From Emticicia sp051209875 (GTDB lineage: Bacteria > Bacteroidota > Bacteroidia > Cytophagales > Spirosomataceae), in NCBI RefSeq assembly GCF_051209875.1, contig NZ_JBNTQY010000001.1:4960001-5024000 (forward strand): a stretch of DNA of 64,000 nucleotides, written 5' to 3'. Every line of letters starts with the position of its first letter. Positions within the stretch are counted from its first letter, which is position 1. Shown one piece after another: positions 8,947 to 17,092 of the stretch. The position numbers were made by a program, and so were the translations under genes. Under the pieces are notes generated by a model, which did not search any database, was not told the DNA's origin, and worked only from the letters and a program-made list of their open reading frames with translations.

Positions 8947-9867
8947 ATGTATCTATCCGTTGTTTCGCCAGTATATAGGGCAGAAGAAATTGTTGAACAA
9001 TTAGTTTCCGAAATTCACCAAGCGGTTAGTAAAATAACCGATGCTTACGAAATTGTTTTAGTGGAAGATGGAAGCCCCGACCAATCATGGAAAGCAATCC
9101 AAACAGTATGTCAACAGGATAAAAAAGTAAAAGGGGTAAAACTCAGTCGAAACTTTGGCCAACACGCAGCCATCACTGCTGGTTTGGAAATTGCTCAGGG
9201 TGAATGGATAGTTGTGATGGACTGCGACCTTCAAGACCGCCCAGATGAAATTCCTCATCTACTTGCTAAAGCACAATCAGGTTATGAATTAGTTTTTGCT
9301 CAAAGGCAAGTTCGGCAAGATGGTTTTTTCAAAAAACTTTCTTCTAAATTATTTTATAAAGTTTTTAGCTATTTGACAGACACCGTGCAAGATAGTAGTG
9401 TTGCTAACTTTGGAATTTACCATCGAAAAGTAATTGATGCGGTTATAAGTTTAGGAGATAACATTCGTTTTTTTCCAACAATGACACAATGGGTAGGTTT
9501 TAAAAAAGCCTATTTACCTGTCAAGCATGATGAGCGAGTTTCAGGAAAAACATCTTATTCTTGGAAAAAACTCATTGAATTAGCTTTCAATAATATCATT
9601 TCGTTTTCTGACAAACCTCTTCGCCTCACCGTCCGTTTGGGCTTATTGATGTCTCTCTTTTCGGTTTTATTAGGTATGGGTTATTTGTATCTTTATTTTA
9701 CTGACCAAATTAAACAATTAGGATTTGCGAGTATTATTATTTCCATCACTTTTTTTTCAGGATTGATTATTTTTATTTTGGGTATTATTGGCATTTATTT
9801 AGGCAAAACCTTCGAGCAAGTAAAAGAACGTCCTACACACATTATTGACCAAAAACTTAATTTTTGA
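8947..9867 (+). CDS. Membrane-anchored glycosyltransferase family 2 (GtrB/ArnC/DPM1-like)
   Basis: Probable undecaprenyl- or polyprenyl-phosphate glycosyltransferase at the inner face of the inner membrane. The 306-residue protein has a GT-A domain at residues 1-230 with VSPVYRAEEIVEQL, LVEDGSPDQSW and the metal-binding DCDLQDRPDE. Two C-terminal membrane helices follow (about 233-256 and 265-290), as in GtrB and ArnC. It overlaps the next gene as TGATG, so the two are translationally coupled, consistent with a sugar-modification pair. The donor sugar is unknown. Confidence 0.9.
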   Translation: MYLSVVSPVYRAEEIVEQLVSEIHQAVSKITDAYEIVLVEDGSPDQSWKAIQTVCQQDKKVKGVKLSRNFGQHAAITAGLEIAQGEWIVVMDCDLQDRPDEIPHLLAKAQSGYELVFAQRQVRQDGFFKKLSSKLFYKVFSYLTDTVQDSSVANFGIYHRKVIDAVISLGDNIRFFPTMTQWVGFKKAYLPVKHDERVSGKTSYSWKKLIELAFNNIISFSDKPLRLTVRLGLLMSLFSVLLGMGYLYLYFTDQIKQLGFASIIISITFFSGLIIFILGIIGIYLGKTFEQVKERPTHIIDQKLNF

Positions 9868-10568
9868 TGGTAGATTTAATTTGGGATAGTCAGTTTTTTG
9901 GTAAAAAAATTGGCAAAATAGCTGTTTTTGAAAAAAACGAAGGTTTTTTAGAAGCTAGCTTAGCAAGAGCTTATACTGAAAAATATGAACTGATTTACGT
10001 TTTTACCGAAAAAAACATTGAAGTTTCTGATGAAATTCTTCAAAAATTTCACGGAAAATTGGTTGATAGAAAAGTTACTTATACAGCAAAAATCGCTCAA
10101 TTACAGACAAAAAACAGAAATCATATTGAAGAGTTTTTACAAGAAAAAGCTTCGCAAGAACTCTATGACTTAGCATATCTCAGTGGTAGTCATTCTAGAT
10201 TTAAATTAGATAATGGTTTTGGTATTGAAAACTTCAAACGTCTTTATAGAGAATGGGTTAATAAATCGGTAAGTCATGCCATTGCTCGTAAGGTTTTTGT
10301 TTATTCTAACAAAAAAATAGGTGGAATGGTGACGCTAAATGTTAAAGAAGAAACTGCTACCATTGGACTTATTGCAGTTGATGAAACTTTACAAGGACAA
10401 GGCATTGGTGCATCATTGATTGATGCTTGTGTAGAATTTTGTAAAAATGAAAAAATACAAACGCTCGATGTTCCAACACAAATGGATAACCTGCAAGCTT
10501 GCAGATTTTATGAAAAGTATGGCTTTGAAATAAAAGAAATTAATAATATTTATCATTTTTGGCAATAA
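9867..10568 (+). CDS. GNAT acetyltransferase, WecD-like
   Basis: A 233-residue N-acetyltransferase. The start DLIWDSQFFGKKIG and the middle stretch GSHSRFKLDNGF...FKRLYREWVNKS match what I recall of WecD/FdtC-type enzymes that acetylate aminodeoxysugar nucleotides. The acetyl-CoA site is VDETLQGQGIGASLIDAC, the GNAT motif A. The ATG at 9867 overlaps the glycosyltransferase stop by one base, and I prefer it to the TTG one codon earlier. The pairing suggests that a modified amino sugar is made and attached. The exact substrate is inference. Confidence 0.82.
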   Translation: MVDLIWDSQFFGKKIGKIAVFEKNEGFLEASLARAYTEKYELIYVFTEKNIEVSDEILQKFHGKLVDRKVTYTAKIAQLQTKNRNHIEEFLQEKASQELYDLAYLSGSHSRFKLDNGFGIENFKRLYREWVNKSVSHAIARKVFVYSNKKIGGMVTLNVKEETATIGLIAVDETLQGQGIGASLIDACVEFCKNEKIQTLDVPTQMDNLQACRFYEKYGFEIKEINNIYHFWQ

Positions 10569-10603
10569 AAAAGCCTCTTTACTTAAAATAAAGAGGCTTT
10601 TTT
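10567..10603. terminator. Bidirectional terminator between GNAT gene and nusG
   Basis: A 15-bp stem (AAAAAAGCCTCTTTA with its complement) around a 7-nt loop, with A-tract and T-tract sides. It overlaps the last bases of the acetyltransferase gene and lies 19 nt from the nusG stop. Confidence 0.9.
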
Positions 10604-10622
10604 AATATTTTTGAGTTAAATG

Positions 10623-11177
10623 TTACATTTTTTCAACCTGCATATACCCCAATTCAACTGGAGTACTACGGCCAAATATTTTCACACTTACACTTAGTTT
10701 TTTCTTATCTTCATTGATTTCTTCAACTGCTCCTTCAAAACCACTGAATGGACCATCAATTACTTTCACATTTTCACCTTTAGTGAATATCAATGATGAT
10801 GAAATATTATCACCAATGATTACTTCGTCTTGAACACCTAAAATACGATTAATTTCTGACTGACGAAGTGGCTCTGGTGTCATGGAAGTACCATTGTTAC
10901 GACCTAAGAAACCAATTACACCTGGCATACTTTTAATTAAGTGAAGTACTTCACCATTATTAAGGTCGGCATTGACAATGATATAGCCTGGAAAAAAGTT
11001 TTTTTCACGGACACGTTTCTTGCCATTGCGAACTTCGGTGATTTTTTCGGTAGGAATTAAAATTGTTGGTATTAATTCGTCTAATTTGCGTCGAGCTGCC
11101 TCGTTTTCGATATAGGTTTTAATCTTTTTTTCCTGACCAGAAACCGCTCGCACAACATACCAATTTATCTCGCTCAT
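10623..11177 (-). CDS. nusG: Transcription termination/antitermination factor NusG
   Basis: A 184-residue NusG that binds RNA polymerase and couples it to Rho or the ribosome. The N-terminal NGN domain begins NWYVVRAVSGQEKKIKTYIE and includes the FFPGYIIV motif. The C-terminal KOW domain is at about residues 128-183 (VKVIDGPFSGFEGAVEEI). It follows secE by 19 nt and tRNA-Trp further upstream, the conserved tRNA-Trp/secE/nusG order of Bacteroidota. Ribosomal protein genes that often follow are not here, because a terminator and convergent genes come next. Confidence 0.97.
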   Translation of the reverse strand: MSEINWYVVRAVSGQEKKIKTYIENEAARRKLDELIPTILIPTEKITEVRNGKKRVREKNFFPGYIIVNADLNNGEVLHLIKSMPGVIGFLGRNNGTSMTPEPLRQSEINRILGVQDEVIIGDNISSSLIFTKGENVKVIDGPFSGFEGAVEEINEDKKKLSVSVKIFGRSTPVELGYMQVEKM

Positions 11178-11196
11178 GGTAGCAAATTTAGGATTT

Positions 11197-11379
11197 TTAG
11201 ATTGATTGGTAGAATAAACGAAGACCGTTTTCGATTAAAAAATCAATTACACCCACCACTAAGGCGAAAATAAGTGATGCTACCAATACAAGTGTTGCAC
11301 TTGATTGTAGCTCGCTCCATTTGGGCCATGTTACCTCTTTGGTTACTTCCTCCCAAGAGTTTTTGAAAAATTCTTGCAT
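11197..11379 (-). CDS. secE: Preprotein translocase subunit SecE
   Basis: A 60-residue single-span SecE, a part of the SecYEG channel. It has the amphipathic helix with the conserved EEVTKEVTWPKWSEL followed by one membrane helix at about residues 28-48. I start at the ATG at 11379 (MQEFFKNSWEEV). The longer frame would run into the mature tRNA-Trp, which rules it out. It is co-transcribed with tRNA-Trp and nusG. Confidence 0.95.
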   Translation of the reverse strand: MQEFFKNSWEEVTKEVTWPKWSELQSSATLVLVASLIFALVVGVIDFLIENGLRLFYQSI

Positions 11380-11400
11380 AATTTCTTTTTTATAAAATTG

Positions 11401-11471
11401 CACGGGCACTAAGATTCGAACTCAGATCAAAGGTTTTGGAGACCCGTATGCTACCATTGCACCATGCCCGT
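11401..11471 (-). tRNA. tRNA-Trp (anticodon CCA)
   Basis: A 71-nt cloverleaf on the minus strand. It has a 7-bp acceptor (ACGGGCA with TGCCCGT), T8, a D-arm GTGC/GCAT, and anticodon loop CTCCAAA giving CCA. The T-arm is CTGAG/CTTAG with loop TTCGAAT, and the discriminator is G73, as expected for tRNA-Trp. CCA is not encoded. The anticodon stem CGGGT/ACCTT has a C27-U43 mismatch and a G-U pair at 28-42. Placement just before secE is the usual one. Confidence 0.95.
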
Positions 11472-11499
11472 TTTTTGTTCCAATTTTTATTTTGGACTG

Positions 11500-11530
11500 C
11501 AAAGATAAGTATATTTTTTTTGTTCACAAA
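11500..11530 (-). promoter_or_regulatory. Promoter of tRNA-Trp-secE-nusG
   Basis: On the minus strand TTTG (11530-11527) is followed after 19 nt by TATCTTTG (11507-11500), matching the Bacteroidota -33/-7 consensus. Transcription would begin about 20 nt before the tRNA. Confidence 0.7.
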
Positions 11531-11558
11531 TTACTAAGACGAAAAATCTACCAAAAAA

Positions 11559-11682
11559 GAATTAGGAATTAAGAATTAGGAATTAAGAATCAGGGATTAA
11601 TGTTTACAAATACTTGAAAATCAATTATTTACGACAAATACACACTATTCTTAATTCCTAATTCTTAATTCTTAATTAATTC
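11559..11682. repeat. Heptad-periodic inverted repeat
   Basis: The left arm 11559-11590 is four units of GAATTAR plus GAAT. The right arm 11647-11682 is the same word on the other strand (TTCTTAA, TTCCTAA and so on) and runs into the tyrS stop codon. A 24-nt segment is a perfect inverted match (11567-11590 with 11647-11670) across a 56-nt spacer. The transcript could form a large A/U-rich hairpin. Confidence 0.75.
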
Positions 11683-12995
11683 AATATTTTTACAATATGA
11701 TTCTTTTTGCCTTTTCCGACCAATAAATATTTTCCTTGAAGCAAGGTCAATTCGCTAATTGGCAGCTTTTCATCAGTAATTTTTACTTTATTGATGCTTA
11801 CTGCATTGCCTTGCATCGCACGACGAGCTTCACCTTTTGAAGCATAAACTTCATTATTAGTGACCGTCGAAATCAAATCCAAAACATTTGGACATGAGCT
11901 CCATGCTTCTTGAGAAACTTCTGTTTGTGGCACACCATCAAAAATGCTGGTGAAGGTTTTTTCATCTAAACTTTGAAGCGTTTCGAGTGTACCTTTTCCA
12001 AACAATATTTCTGATGCTTTTACCGCCAAATCATACTGGTCTTCGCCATGCACACGAATCGTCACATCTTTTGCTAATGCTTTTTGGGCGAGTCTTAAAT
12101 GCGGTGCTTCGGCGTGTTGACTTTCGATAGCTTCGATTTCCGTTTTTGATAAAAGTGTAAAAACTCTCAATAAACGAGGAGTATCGGCATCTGTTTGATT
12201 CAACCAAAATTGGTAAAACTGATAAGGCGAAGTAAAATCTGGGTCAAGCCAAACATTTCCCGACTCTGATTTACCAAATTTTGTACCATCTGACTTCGTA
12301 ACTAAAGGAGTTGTAAGTGCATAGGCTTGGTAGGTTACATTTTCCTCGTCACTTTCACCAATCATTGCCGCCTCTTTTCTACGAATCAATTCAGTGCCAG
12401 TGGTGATATTTCCCCATTGGTCAGAACCTCCCATTTGTAGTCGAACATTTTTATTTTTGTACAACCAATAAAAATCGTAGCCTTGTAATAATTGGTACGA
12501 AAATTCGGTAAATGAAATACCTGTCGTCAAACGATTTTTTACTGAATCTTTCGACATCATGTAATTGACAGTCAAGTATTTACCTACTTCACGCAAGAAC
12601 TCCAAAAAACCAATTTCTTTGAACCAATCATAATTATTGACGATTTCGGCCGAGTTTTCGCCACAGTCAAAATCCAAAAACTTGGCTAATTGCTTACGAA
12701 TGCCATCTTGGTTTTCTCTCAAAATTTCTTCTGACAAAAACTGACGTTCGGCTGCTTTTCCCGAAGGGTCGCCCACCATTCCAGTAGCTCCGCCTACCAA
12801 AGCAAAAGGCTTATGACCTGCCAATTGGAAGTGCTTTAGCAACATTATCGTAGCTAAGTTACCAATATGCAGTGATTTTGCCGTTGGGTCGAAACCGATA
12901 TACCCAGCGGTCATTTCTTTATTGAGTTGCTCTTCTGTGCCAGGCATGGCATCTTGCAACATTCCTCTCCAACGTAATTCTTTTATGAAATTCAT
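11676..12995 (-). CDS. tyrS: Tyrosyl-tRNA synthetase
   Basis: Charges tRNA-Tyr. The 439-residue protein is a class I enzyme with the HIGH-type motif SLHIGNLATIML (about residue 50) and the KMSKS-type loop TKFGKSESGN (about residue 235). The tyrosine site is in SYQLLQGYDFYWLYK and MGGSDQWGNI. A C-terminal S4-like RNA-binding domain covers about residues 365-439. I use the ATG at 12995 (MNFIKELRWRGML) rather than the TTG four codons upstream. A heptad repeat lies just upstream of this start. Confidence 0.97.
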   Translation of the reverse strand: MNFIKELRWRGMLQDAMPGTEEQLNKEMTAGYIGFDPTAKSLHIGNLATIMLLKHFQLAGHKPFALVGGATGMVGDPSGKAAERQFLSEEILRENQDGIRKQLAKFLDFDCGENSAEIVNNYDWFKEIGFLEFLREVGKYLTVNYMMSKDSVKNRLTTGISFTEFSYQLLQGYDFYWLYKNKNVRLQMGGSDQWGNITTGTELIRRKEAAMIGESDEENVTYQAYALTTPLVTKSDGTKFGKSESGNVWLDPDFTSPYQFYQFWLNQTDADTPRLLRVFTLLSKTEIEAIESQHAEAPHLRLAQKALAKDVTIRVHGEDQYDLAVKASEILFGKGTLETLQSLDEKTFTSIFDGVPQTEVSQEAWSSCPNVLDLISTVTNNEVYASKGEARRAMQGNAVSINKVKITDEKLPISELTLLQGKYLLVGKGKKNHIVKILN

Positions 12996-13001
12996 ATAAT
13001 T

Positions 13002-13036
13002 AGTCAACGGTCAATAGACGATAGTCCACTGACATT
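13002..13036. repeat. Heptad-periodic repeat, AGTC word
   Basis: Five 7-nt units in a row (AGTCAAC, GGTCAAT, AGACGAT, AGTCCAC, TGACATT), 6 nt from the tyrS start codon. The first and fourth units are identical to units inside prmC (59813-59826). Confidence 0.75.
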
Positions 13037-13058
13037 TTCAGTGCTTTTATTTACAATT

Positions 13059-13085
13059 ATGCCACGCTTTTATGGGGCGTGGCAT
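13059..13085. repeat. Hairpin element
   Basis: A perfect 9-bp stem (ATGCCACGC with GCGTGGCAT) around a 9-nt loop, in the spacer between the beta-barrel gene and tyrS. It is GC-rich against its surroundings and has no T-run. Confidence 0.5.
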
Positions 13086-13117
13086 GAAATATTTTGCAAA
13101 AATAATAATTACTCATT

Positions 13118-13142
13118 GACGATTTGAAAAATCGCTCCACAA
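13118..13142 (-). repeat. REP-like hairpin with GTGG head
   Basis: On the minus strand a TTGTGG head precedes a GCGATTT/AAATCG hairpin. Positions 13121-13142 match 20 of 22 bases of a copy inside the LytTR regulator gene at 41989-42010. Confidence 0.65.
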
Positions 13143-13144
13143 AA

Positions 13145-13810
13145 TTATTTTTTCTTCTTTTTATCTCCATGCTTTTTGTACCAGCGATAATAGTCACTAA
13201 AATTCATACTTGCTGAAACTTGGAGGGTGCGATTTTGGAAATTAAAAGGGACTACTGTTTTATCTGCCAGTGTATAAGTTTTGTTGGTTGTGTTGGTGAG
13301 GCCATGCACATAACGAATATTTAAGCTGAATAAATGAGCCGCATCAAGCATATCAATTCTAATGCCACCCATGATACTCAAATCTGTATTGACATCAGGG
13401 CCACGTTTGGTGCCAGTATTGAGCGAATAACCATATTCAGGCCCTGCTACCAAATGTACATTTTTCACTACTTCATAACCCAAAAGAAACGCTCCAGTAA
13501 GATACTGATAATTGTTTCTTAAGATGGTATTCCCAGTTTCAGTAAAGTTAGCAGAAGTTGACTTTAAAGTTCCACCTTTTGCTTGAAAATATAACTCAGG
13601 TTGTAGGCTAATCTTTTTAAGATTCCAACGATAAAATAAACCAATATTGATATTATTTTTAAGTTTGGGAATAATCGTTGAACGGTTGTTAATGATAGCA
13701 ATTTTTGAATCACTGATGCCTACTTTGAAGCCATATTGTGTGTTAGGTCGAACTTGAGCAAAACTGATAATGCTTACTAAAACTAAGATTGTGGTTAATA
13801 TTTTTTTCAT
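13145..13810 (-). CDS. Outer-membrane beta-barrel protein
   Basis: A 221-residue secreted protein of the PorT/OmpW-like beta-barrel kind common in Bacteroidota. The signal peptide is MKKILTTILVLVSIISFAQ, and I start at this ATG (13810), not at the upstream in-frame codon. The mature part alternates short amphipathic strands (YGFKVGISDSKIAI, NNINIGLFYRWNLK, GAFLLGYEVVKNVHLVAGPEYGY) and ends in a Lys-rich tail. Function unknown. It stands alone with repeat elements on both sides. Confidence 0.75.
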   Translation of the reverse strand: MKKILTTILVLVSIISFAQVRPNTQYGFKVGISDSKIAIINNRSTIIPKLKNNINIGLFYRWNLKKISLQPELYFQAKGGTLKSTSANFTETGNTILRNNYQYLTGAFLLGYEVVKNVHLVAGPEYGYSLNTGTKRGPDVNTDLSIMGGIRIDMLDAAHLFSLNIRYVHGLTNTTNKTYTLADKTVVPFNFQNRTLQVSASMNFSDYYRWYKKHGDKKKKK

Positions 13811-13866
13811 TGAAAATCTATATAAATAATGCAAAATGGATAATGTTTAGTCAAAGATTTTACTTT

Positions 13867-13891
13867 GGGCGAAATAAAATTTCGTCCTACA
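13867..13891 (-). repeat. REP-like hairpin with GTAG head
   Basis: On the minus strand the sequence TGTAG is followed by GACGAAAT, loop TTT and ATTTCGCCC (9-bp stem with one G-U). It lies between queA and the beta-barrel gene. Confidence 0.55.
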
Positions 13892-13921
13892 TTGTAATAG
13901 AACGAAAATTAAAACACAAAA

Positions 13922-15133
13922 TTACGGAATCAGAAGCGAAGAATCACCATAACTTAGGAAACGAAAATTATTATTTAATGCATAATCATAAATTTTTTGC
14001 CAATTTTCACCCACCAAGGCCGCTACAAGCAAGATTAAGGTTGAGTCTGGTTGATGAAAATTTGTGATAATTCCTTTACAAATATTGAATTGATAACCTG
14101 GAAAAATGAAAATCTCGGTTTCGCCAATAATTTGAGAAAGATTTCTTTCGGTCATAAAATTTAGAATTGCCTTGAGCGATTCTTGGGCGGTAAATGTTTC
14201 CGCTCGGTTATAAGGAAATAATTTTTCAATAAAAAATTCCTCCTCTCCCATCAATAATTTTACCCCAAACCAGTACAAGCTTTCAAGCGAACGCATAGAA
14301 GTTGTGCCGACAGGAATAACAAAGTCGATATTTTGTAAAAGATTGATTATGAACGATTTATCAAATACAATTTGCTCACAGTGCATTTTATGCTCAACCA
14401 CATTTTGTACTTTTATAGGCTGAAAAGTACCCGCTCCAACATGTAGCGTCACAAAATCATGCTTAATACCTTTCTTGGCTAAATCTTCAAAAACTTGTTC
14501 TGTAAAATGTAATCCTGCTGTCGGTGCTGCTACTGCTCCGTCTTTTTTTGAATAAACGGTTTGGTAGGTTTCGTAGTCTTTTTGTGCAGTTTCTCGCTTG
14601 AGATATGGTGGCAATGGAATTTGTCCAAAAAAGTTGACAATTTCAGCAAAAGTGAGCTTATCGTTATTCCATGAAAACTTTACATGATTTTTTTCATGGT
14701 CAATTAGCTCAGCAGTTAGCACCACCCCTTCTCCGATAGAAAACGGTGTTACGGTAGCAGTCACTTTTTCTTTGAAACGCTTTTTATTGCCAATCATACA
14801 CGCCCAAGTACAACTTTCGGTAGTTTCCATTACCTGCGAAACAATATTGCTTGGTGCAATGGGATTTAGCAGAAAAACTTCAATGACCACACCATTTTGT
14901 TTCTGAAAAAACAAGCGTGCAGGTATGACCTTCGTATTGTTAAAAACCAAGAAGGTATTTTCTGGAAGATGACTTTTTAGCGTAAAAAACTTCTCTTCCG
15001 AAATAACTAAGTCTTTATAAATCAACAACTTTGAAGAATCACGTGGCTCTACAGGAAAACGAGCGATTCGTTCGTCAGGAAGTTGATAATTATATTTTTC
15101 TAAGTTTATTTCTACCATTTTTGGAGAATTCAT
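13922..15133 (-). CDS. queA: S-adenosylmethionine:tRNA ribosyltransferase-isomerase QueA
   Basis: Transfers the ribosyl group of SAM to preQ1-modified tRNA to make epoxyqueuosine. The 403-residue protein has the family motifs YNYQLPDERIA, FNNTKVIPARLF, AVAAPTAGLHFT and VPVGTTSMRSLE. It is longer than the E. coli enzyme (about 356), mainly through the middle insert and the C-terminus (ILLVAALVGENWQKIYDYAL). The ATG could be 15133 or 15118. The second fits homologues slightly better (MVEINLEKYNYQLP). Confidence 0.94.
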   Translation of the reverse strand: MNSPKMVEINLEKYNYQLPDERIARFPVEPRDSSKLLIYKDLVISEEKFFTLKSHLPENTFLVFNNTKVIPARLFFQKQNGVVIEVFLLNPIAPSNIVSQVMETTESCTWACMIGNKKRFKEKVTATVTPFSIGEGVVLTAELIDHEKNHVKFSWNNDKLTFAEIVNFFGQIPLPPYLKRETAQKDYETYQTVYSKKDGAVAAPTAGLHFTEQVFEDLAKKGIKHDFVTLHVGAGTFQPIKVQNVVEHKMHCEQIVFDKSFIINLLQNIDFVIPVGTTSMRSLESLYWFGVKLLMGEEEFFIEKLFPYNRAETFTAQESLKAILNFMTERNLSQIIGETEIFIFPGYQFNICKGIITNFHQPDSTLILLVAALVGENWQKIYDYALNNNFRFLSYGDSSLLIP

Positions 15134-15169
15134 CTTTTACAAGCATTGACAACTGGGAAAATTGTCGTT

Positions 15170-15679
15170 CTACTGTTCCGTTTTTTCAGGATTTGTATAA
15201 AGAATTTTGAAAGGCAAAAAGAAAATCAAAAACATCAATAACACCAAACCAGCAAGCAGTAACCAATTATAGTTTACATCTAATTTCTGACCATCAGTAG
15301 CATTAATACGCTTGAGTGCAACCAAAGAAAAGATAATAAAAGTGTTGACAACGGCAATAAAAGCATTGAACCAACCCTCAAGTAAAGCATTGAGCGACTC
15401 ACGGTTTTTTGCCCAAATACTTGATGGATTCAGCTTAGCAAAATCTACTTTTTGGATTTGTGTTTTGAGCAAATTTAACAAAAAATTAAAACCGATAACC
15501 ACACCACAAGCCACATAAAAGAAGGTTTGTTTATCAATAAAACCATCTGGATTTCCTTTTTCGTCATGATGCACTGCTGCATTGTCGGGCAAAGTAAAAT
15601 AGCAGACAACTAAAGTAACAACTAATAGTGGCATTGATATTCTCCGCCAGAAATTAAAATAAACGTTTGAGATAGACAT
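15170..15679 (-). CDS. DUF1648-like membrane protein
   Basis: A 169-residue integral membrane protein with four predicted helices, at about residues 12-32, 50-70, 98-120 and 138-160. The stretch VHHDEKGNPDGFIDK after the first helix resembles the DUF1648 signature (HW..NG.PDG..SK). I start at the ATG at 15679 (MSISNVYFNFWRR). The open frame upstream is only a translated heptad repeat. Function unknown. It lies 36 nt upstream of queA in the same direction, so it may share its transcript. Confidence 0.7.
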   Translation of the reverse strand: MSISNVYFNFWRRISMPLLVVTLVVCYFTLPDNAAVHHDEKGNPDGFIDKQTFFYVACGVVIGFNFLLNLLKTQIQKVDFAKLNPSSIWAKNRESLNALLEGWFNAFIAVVNTFIIFSLVALKRINATDGQKLDVNYNWLLLAGLVLLMFLIFFLPFKILYTNPEKTEQ

Positions 15680-15714
15680 TGAGAATGTAGAATTAAGAAT
15701 GTAGAATGTAGAAT
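15680..15714. repeat. Heptad-periodic repeat touching a start codon
   Basis: Five 7-nt units (TGAGAAT, GTAGAAT, TAAGAAT, GTAGAAT, GTAGAAT) end exactly at the ATG of the leftward membrane-protein gene. On that strand the leader reads ATTCTAC words directly before the start. Confidence 0.75.
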
Positions 15715-15930
15715 TAAACTTGTACACTTCTACGATTCATCTATTTATTAGTAATGGTTAACACATTTTTAAATGAAAGTGTTTTCTGGTGCAAAGTTAG
15801 GTTAGAGATTTGAGAGAATTAGAATTTTATTGAAAAAACTGTTTTTGGATGCATGATTTGTATCTTTGATGCGATATTATCATAGCTTTATTCATCTATA
15901 TTTTCAAAACAAAATGCCTTTTTTTTCATT

Positions 15931-16042
15931 GCCGTCTGCTTTAGCTGACGGTAAAAAAAAGATAATTATCTTAAATAGCTTACAGTTTTGGCTAAACCCA
16001 ACACATGTTAATTCTATTCATCCGTCAGCTAAAGCAGGCGAC
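15931..16042. repeat. Pair of inverted GC-rich palindromes
   Basis: The copy at 15931-15951 (CCGTC.GCT..AGC.GACGG) and that at 16022-16042 match in inverted orientation at 19 of 21 bases, 70 nt apart. Each is itself nearly palindromic. They stand out by GC content and lie in the leader of the lipoprotein gene that follows. Confidence 0.7.
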
Positions 16043-16078
16043 AATGAAGTTTATATTTCAAAAAAAAAACATTTATTC

Positions 16079-17092
16079 GTGCGATTATTCTTATTCTTTC
16101 TATCAATATTTCTGATTTCCTGCCAAAAAGAAACGCCACCAAAAGAGGTAACAAGAGGAATATATTATTGGAAATCTGTTTATAAATTGAGCTCCGAAGA
16201 GCTGCAAATGCTCGACTCTTGTCATATCAAAAAACTTTATATCAAAGCTTATGATTTAGATTGGGATTTTACTAAAAAACAAGCGATTCCTAAAGCAAGT
16301 CTTCATTTTGATCAAGCTTTGCCAAAAAATTTAGAGTTAGTACCAACTATCTTTATTACCAACCAAACACTAAAGCAAACAACTGACAATCAAATAGATA
16401 CACTTGCCTATTTCATCAAGAAACATTTGATTATTGTTTGGAAAGGCATGCCTTTTTCTGAAATTCAATTTGATTGCGATTGGACTATTGCTACACAAAG
16501 AAAGTATTTTAAATTACTTACTTCACTACGAAAACATTTTCCAGAAAAGCAGTTATCGGCTACTATTCGTCTGCACCAAATCAAGTTTGCCCATAAGACA
16601 GGCATTCCGCCTGTTGATAGAGGTATGTTGATGTTTTATAATATGTCTGATTGGAAAAAACCGCAAATCCAAAATTCTATTTATGACCTTGATGCAGCCT
16701 CACAATATTTAGCCACTTTAGAACAATATCCAATGCCGCTTGATGTGGTATTTCCTATTTTCAGATGGTCGGTTTTCTATCGAAACAAACGTTTCTTAAC
16801 TGTTATCAATAACCTTGACAGTCAAGCACTTAGTAGCAAAAATTTTCTACAAAAAAGTGACAATAGATATACCGTTTTGCTGGATACAACTGCCTTTGGG
16901 CTATCGTTGCGAAAAGGTGATTTAATTCGTGCGGAAGAAGTTAATTTTGATGAAATTTTGAAAGGTTCGAAAGCATTAAGTAAAAAAATATCGAACCAAA
17001 AACTTACCTTTGCTTTGTATCATTTAGACCCGAATACGCTATCTTTTTATGGCTACGAAAAACTCAATCAAATCTATGCTTCGTTTAAGTAA
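16079..17092 (+). CDS. Unknown lipoprotein, possible TIM-barrel hydrolase fold
   Basis: I choose the GTG at 16079, which gives the textbook lipoprotein signal MRLFLFFLSIFLISC and a 337-residue protein. The longer ATG frame (15869) would translate the inverted palindromes as an unlikely N-terminus. The mature part has stretches such as SEIQFDCDWT, QLSATIRLHQ, GMLMFYNMSDW and PLDVVFPIFRWSVFY, spaced like strands of a TIM-barrel glycosidase-type fold. I do not recognise the family with certainty. It overlaps the next lipoprotein gene by 17 nt, so both probably act together at the cell envelope. Confidence 0.6.
   Translation: MRLFLFFLSIFLISCQKETPPKEVTRGIYYWKSVYKLSSEELQMLDSCHIKKLYIKAYDLDWDFTKKQAIPKASLHFDQALPKNLELVPTIFITNQTLKQTTDNQIDTLAYFIKKHLIIVWKGMPFSEIQFDCDWTIATQRKYFKLLTSLRKHFPEKQLSATIRLHQIKFAHKTGIPPVDRGMLMFYNMSDWKKPQIQNSIYDLDAASQYLATLEQYPMPLDVVFPIFRWSVFYRNKRFLTVINNLDSQALSSKNFLQKSDNRYTVLLDTTAFGLSLRKGDLIRAEEVNFDEILKGSKALSKKISNQKLTFALYHLDPNTLSFYGYEKLNQIYASFK

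Noticed and set aside
11380..11409. N-terminal extension of secE
   Set aside because: It would overlap the mature 3' end of tRNA-Trp and is absent from SecE homologues.
15680..15727. Upstream extension of the DUF1648-like gene (MYKFNSTFYILNSTF...)
   Set aside because: It is a translated heptad repeat; the ATG directly after it starts the recognisable protein.
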